Below, one piece after another: positions 61,563-64,000 of a DNA stretch of 64,000 bases; within the stretch, counting starts at the first letter, position 1, and each line of letters starts with the position of its first letter. The translations under genes and the position numbers were made by a program. This stretch comes from Acidimicrobiales bacterium (GTDB taxonomy: Bacteria; Actinomycetota; Acidimicrobiia; Acidimicrobiales; MedAcidi-G1): positions 1-64,000 of the forward strand of contig JAQWOV010000026.1 of NCBI GenBank assembly GCA_029245675.1. Direction: 5' to 3'. The notes under the pieces were generated by a model. The model was not told the DNA's origin. It ran no database searches and was given only the letters and a program-made list of their open reading frames with translations.

Positions 61563-62830
61563 TAGCTCAACGCTGCTTCAAGTGCAGCAGCTACAACCTC
61601 ATCATCATTTGGATGAATAGTACGAAGATCACAAATTGTGCTGTTATCAACTACTCGGCAGATAATCGGAGGGTCATTAAGACGCAACGATTCTGAGTAA
61701 TCACCTGGCACAACTAAACCCACAGAAGGGATCTCAACCCCAGGAAGAGTTCCACCACCTGGAGTAGAGAAAGTGTCTGCTACCCAAAGAGGATTGATTG
61801 CTTCTGCTCGGGAGCGAAGCTCGTCAATAGACAAAGTAGCCATACGCCAAAAGGGAATAGCTTTTCCATCTCTATCTAAGTATGACAAAGCAATTTTTTC
61901 TAAAGAGTTTAGAACTAGCCCTCCTGGGCGTAACGCCCGAGCTAAGGGATGTGAACTGCAAGCTTTAACCAAGTCAGCCGTGCCGGCAATAACTCCGACT
62001 TGAGGTCCTCCAAGTAACTTGTCGCCTGAAAAAGTAACTAAATCAGCACCCGCTTCAAGAGTTTGTCGAGCTGCAGGTTCGTTCTTTAACCAAGCAGGCG
62101 GGCCAGATTCAAGCCAAGGACAAGCAGCGTCAAGAAGCCCTGATCCAATATCTACAACTAACGGAACATCAAGTTCAGCTAGTTCGCTTATTTTTGCGGA
62201 CTCAGTGAATCCTTCAATCCGATAATTTGATTGATGCACACTCAGATTTAAGACAACGTTTTCTTTATTGACAGCTTTAGCAAAATCCTTAACGCGTGTT
62301 CGGTTCGTAGTTCCTACCTCAACTAACTTCGCACCAGACTGTGTGATTACTTCTGGAATTCGAAATCCGCCACCGATCTCTACAAGTTCTCCACGTGAAA
62401 CCGCAACAGATTCTCCTCCTGCTAGAGCCGCGAGAACAAGCATTACTGCTGAAGCACAATTATTAACAACCATCGCTGCTTCTGCTCCACAAGCTTTAGC
62501 CAATAACTGTGGAGCTCGGTCTTGTCTTGAACCCCGGTTTCCAGTTAGAAGGTCAAGTTCTAGATTCGTGTATCTCGTAGAATTCGTGGATACGTCTACG
62601 GGGGCACGACCCATGTTTGTGTGTAATAAAACACCCGTTGCATTAATAACGTCAGTAAGCAGATTACTTGCGATTGATTCCGCAATATTTCGTGCTTTGT
62701 TCTGAATATCTTCAGAATTACCTTCGGAAATAGCCAACCTTGCAGCGTCAACAAGCAAAGGGTGAGGTAAGCCAGTGTCTTTCAAAGACCTAGCTAACTG
62801 ATCAATTGAAGGTGGATATTCTGAAACCAT
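61562..62830 (-). CDS. selA: L-seryl-tRNA(Sec) selenium transferase
   Basis: A 422-residue PLP enzyme that turns seryl-tRNA(Sec) into selenocysteyl-tRNA(Sec) using selenophosphate. Seen: the N-terminal YPPSIDQLARSL tRNA-binding segment, INATGVLLHTNMGRAP, and the PLP lysine in FSGDKLLGGPQVG (near 265-277). With selB directly downstream it forms the core selenocysteine operon. It is divergent from fxsA across a 59-bp gap. Confidence 0.93.
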   Translation of the reverse strand: MVSEYPPSIDQLARSLKDTGLPHPLLVDAARLAISEGNSEDIQNKARNIAESIASNLLTDVINATGVLLHTNMGRAPVDVSTNSTRYTNLELDLLTGNRGSRQDRAPQLLAKACGAEAAMVVNNCASAVMLVLAALAGGESVAVSRGELVEIGGGFRIPEVITQSGAKLVEVGTTNRTRVKDFAKAVNKENVVLNLSVHQSNYRIEGFTESAKISELAELDVPLVVDIGSGLLDAACPWLESGPPAWLKNEPAARQTLEAGADLVTFSGDKLLGGPQVGVIAGTADLVKACSSHPLARALRPGGLVLNSLEKIALSYLDRDGKAIPFWRMATLSIDELRSRAEAINPLWVADTFSTPGGGTLPGVEIPSVGLVVPGDYSESLRLNDPPIICRVVDNSTICDLRTIHPNDDEVVAAALEAALS

Positions 62831-62889
62831 GGAAATTTGATGATACGAGCACTGATAAGAACTACGCGCTAAACCTCTAATATAAATAC

Positions 62890-63363
62890 ATGACTTTGTT
62901 TTTTCTCATAGTGGCATTTTTAATCATTCCACTTGTGGAGATTTGGATATTGATACAAGTTGCTGCTTCCACCGGTTTATTGAACACAATCGGACTATTA
63001 ATTGTTCTCAGCGTGATAGGCGCTTGGCTAGTTAAACGTGAAGGTCTTAGTGTCTTCCGTAAAGCTCAAAACGAACTTGTTCAAGGTCAACTACCAGAGC
63101 GACAAATCTTAGATGGGCTTTTAATTCTTTTTGGTGGAGCCTTAATGCTTACCCCAGGATTTTTTACTGATTTCATAGGGTTTTGCCTACTATTCCCGCC
63201 TAGTCGCATTTTGTTTAGAACCATTTTGATTAAAAGAATGAGTTCGAGAATTTCCAATCAACACTCATATATAAGAAATAGTCGAGTTCAGTGGGTATAT
63301 AGCAAACGCCAAGATGAAACGATTGAAATTCTAGAAACCTCTCATTTAGAGGAAGACGATTAA
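62890..63363 (+). CDS. fxsA: FxsA-family membrane protein
   Basis: A 157-residue protein with three to four membrane segments and the FxsA signatures: IPLVEIWILIQVAASTGLLNTIGLLIVLSVIGAWLVKREG at the N-terminus and ILDGLLILFGGALMLTPGFFTDFIGFCLLFPPSR in the middle. A polar, basic tail follows. FxsA was named for suppressing F-exclusion of phage T7 in E. coli; its normal role is unknown. Its last 4 bp overlap the convergent mrp gene. Confidence 0.88.
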   Translation: MTLFFLIVAFLIIPLVEIWILIQVAASTGLLNTIGLLIVLSVIGAWLVKREGLSVFRKAQNELVQGQLPERQILDGLLILFGGALMLTPGFFTDFIGFCLLFPPSRILFRTILIKRMSSRISNQHSYIRNSRVQWVYSKRQDETIEILETSHLEEDD

Positions 63364-64000
63364 AAGTCCGCTTCGTTTAATGCAGATTCAACAGCATCTA
63401 ATAATCGAGCACTGCATCCATCCATATCAATAGGTGGAGCGAGTTCATTAATTAAATTTTCAACAATTTCTTTATAAGCGGAAGCAGCAGGCCCTTCTTT
63501 CAGAACAACAGGGTCTCCTGCATCACCTCCCGTTGCCACATCCCCATCTAGAGGAATAGATCCAATTAAGGGCGCTTCGATGCTTTGTGAAAGATTTTTT
63601 CCACCACCAGACCCAAATACTTCATGCTTTACACCATCGGGAGTAACGTATGCGCTCATGTTTTCGATCACACCAATCACATGTAAATAATTAGCTCTGC
63701 CCATATTCGCTACTCGAATAGCGACTTTTTGAGCGGCTAAGGAAGGGGTAGTTACCACAATCATTTCTGCTTGGGGTAAAAGTTTAGCTAACCCCATTTG
63801 GACATCGCCGGTTCCTGGTGGCATATCAATTAATAAGTAATCAAGGTCTCCCCACGCAACATCCTGACAAAAATGTTGAACCGCTCGATTAAGAATTAAA
63901 CCGCGCCACATTAAAGCTGATTCTTCACTGTCTACAAGAAAGCCCATTGAAACGATTTTTAATAAACCCGATCCAACTTTTTTCTCGTTAGGAGATATTT
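63360..64000 (-). CDS. mrp: Mrp/ApbC-family P-loop ATPase (5' end beyond window edge)
   Basis: The frame is open from the right edge of the window to 63360 (about 213 residues visible), so the start and the Walker A motif lie outside. Seen: KIVSMGFLVDSEESALMWRG, LLIDMPPGTGDVQ, VTTPSLAAQKVAIRVANM, GVIENMS and IPLDGDVATGGDAGDPVV, all typical. The usual pair of cysteines after the ENMS motif is absent: the segment reads AYVTPDGVKHEVFG, so classical cluster binding there is doubtful. Mrp/ApbC proteins carry and deliver iron-sulfur clusters. Confidence 0.9.
   Translation of the reverse strand, partial: ISPNEKKVGSGLLKIVSMGFLVDSEESALMWRGLILNRAVQHFCQDVAWGDLDYLLIDMPPGTGDVQMGLAKLLPQAEMIVVTTPSLAAQKVAIRVANMGRANYLHVIGVIENMSAYVTPDGVKHEVFGSGGGKNLSQSIEAPLIGSIPLDGDVATGGDAGDPVVLKEGPAASAYKEIVENLINELAPPIDMDGCSARLLDAVESALNEADF

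Overview
The window reads as a stretch of chromosome from a low-GC (roughly 40% by eye) actinobacterium, most likely a marine member of the Acidimicrobiia. The actinobacterial signs are the fhaA-fhaB-pstP-rodA-pbpA-pknB cluster with trpG and crgA next to it, two WhiB proteins, an acyl-CoA carboxylase epsilon subunit and the ask-asd pair. Many secreted proteins carry Thr/Pro-rich linkers, a habit I associate with Acidimicrobiia. The class-level placement is inference; the phylum is well supported. I count 66 protein genes (two cut by the window edges, one frameshifted), five tRNAs and one SRP RNA. Genes are tightly packed, often with ATGA overlaps.

Layout. 1-0.8 kb: the left edge looks like accessory DNA. 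It holds a lysine-rich/pentapeptide-repeat gene running off the edge, a 16-bp palindrome, 12-bp tandem repeats and a 3' remnant of tRNA-Arg(ACG) that resembles an attachment-site scar. 0.8-6.7 kb: a DUF3089 lipoprotein, pheA, then larB-larC, a metallo-beta-lactamase hydrolase and an AcuI-type reductase. 6.7-16 kb: tRNA-Leu and the conserved division and peptidoglycan signalling cluster, interrupted by a GC-richer Cys/Met-metabolism PLP enzyme, then trpG, crgA and a perfect DnaA box. 16-25 kb: a deacetylase-family amidohydrolase, secreted lipoproteins, malonyl-CoA decarboxylase, tRNA-Ala, and xseA-xseB with a degenerate amino-acid-dehydrogenase homologue. 25-33 kb: a one-direction operon of acyl-CoA synthetase, a complete branched-chain-type ABC transporter and a MarR regulator. 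33-38 kb: dimethylglycine/sarcosine dehydrogenase-like enzyme, phosphate acyltransferase, and two transporters.

38.5-42 kb is the tadA / SRP RNA / dnaX / recR block flanked by two tRNA-Ser genes. 42-45 kb carries propionyl-CoA functions (methylmalonyl-CoA epimerase, carboxylase beta and epsilon subunits). 45-49 kb has aat, a cyclophilin, and ask-asd with a well-formed internal start for a separate aspartokinase regulatory subunit. 49-55.5 kb is a run of catabolic or accessory enzymes (phosphonate monoesterase/sulfatase family, SDR, amidase, GFA-type, DoxX). 55.5-60 kb is regulatory and envelope genes: two WhiB, tRNA-Pro, an atypical receiver, a STAS protein, an NfeD-like protein and a frameshifted calcium-binding surface protein. 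60-64 kb holds selA-selB, fxsA and the C-terminal part of an Mrp ATPase.

No insertion sequence, integrase, CRISPR array, phage module or obvious defence system is visible. The less ordinary signals are the tRNA-Arg scar with the histone-like pentapeptide gene, the degenerate dehydrogenase beside exonuclease VII, the frameshifted surface protein, the incomplete Lar and Sec gene sets, and 18-bp coding minisatellites shared by three lipoprotein linkers.
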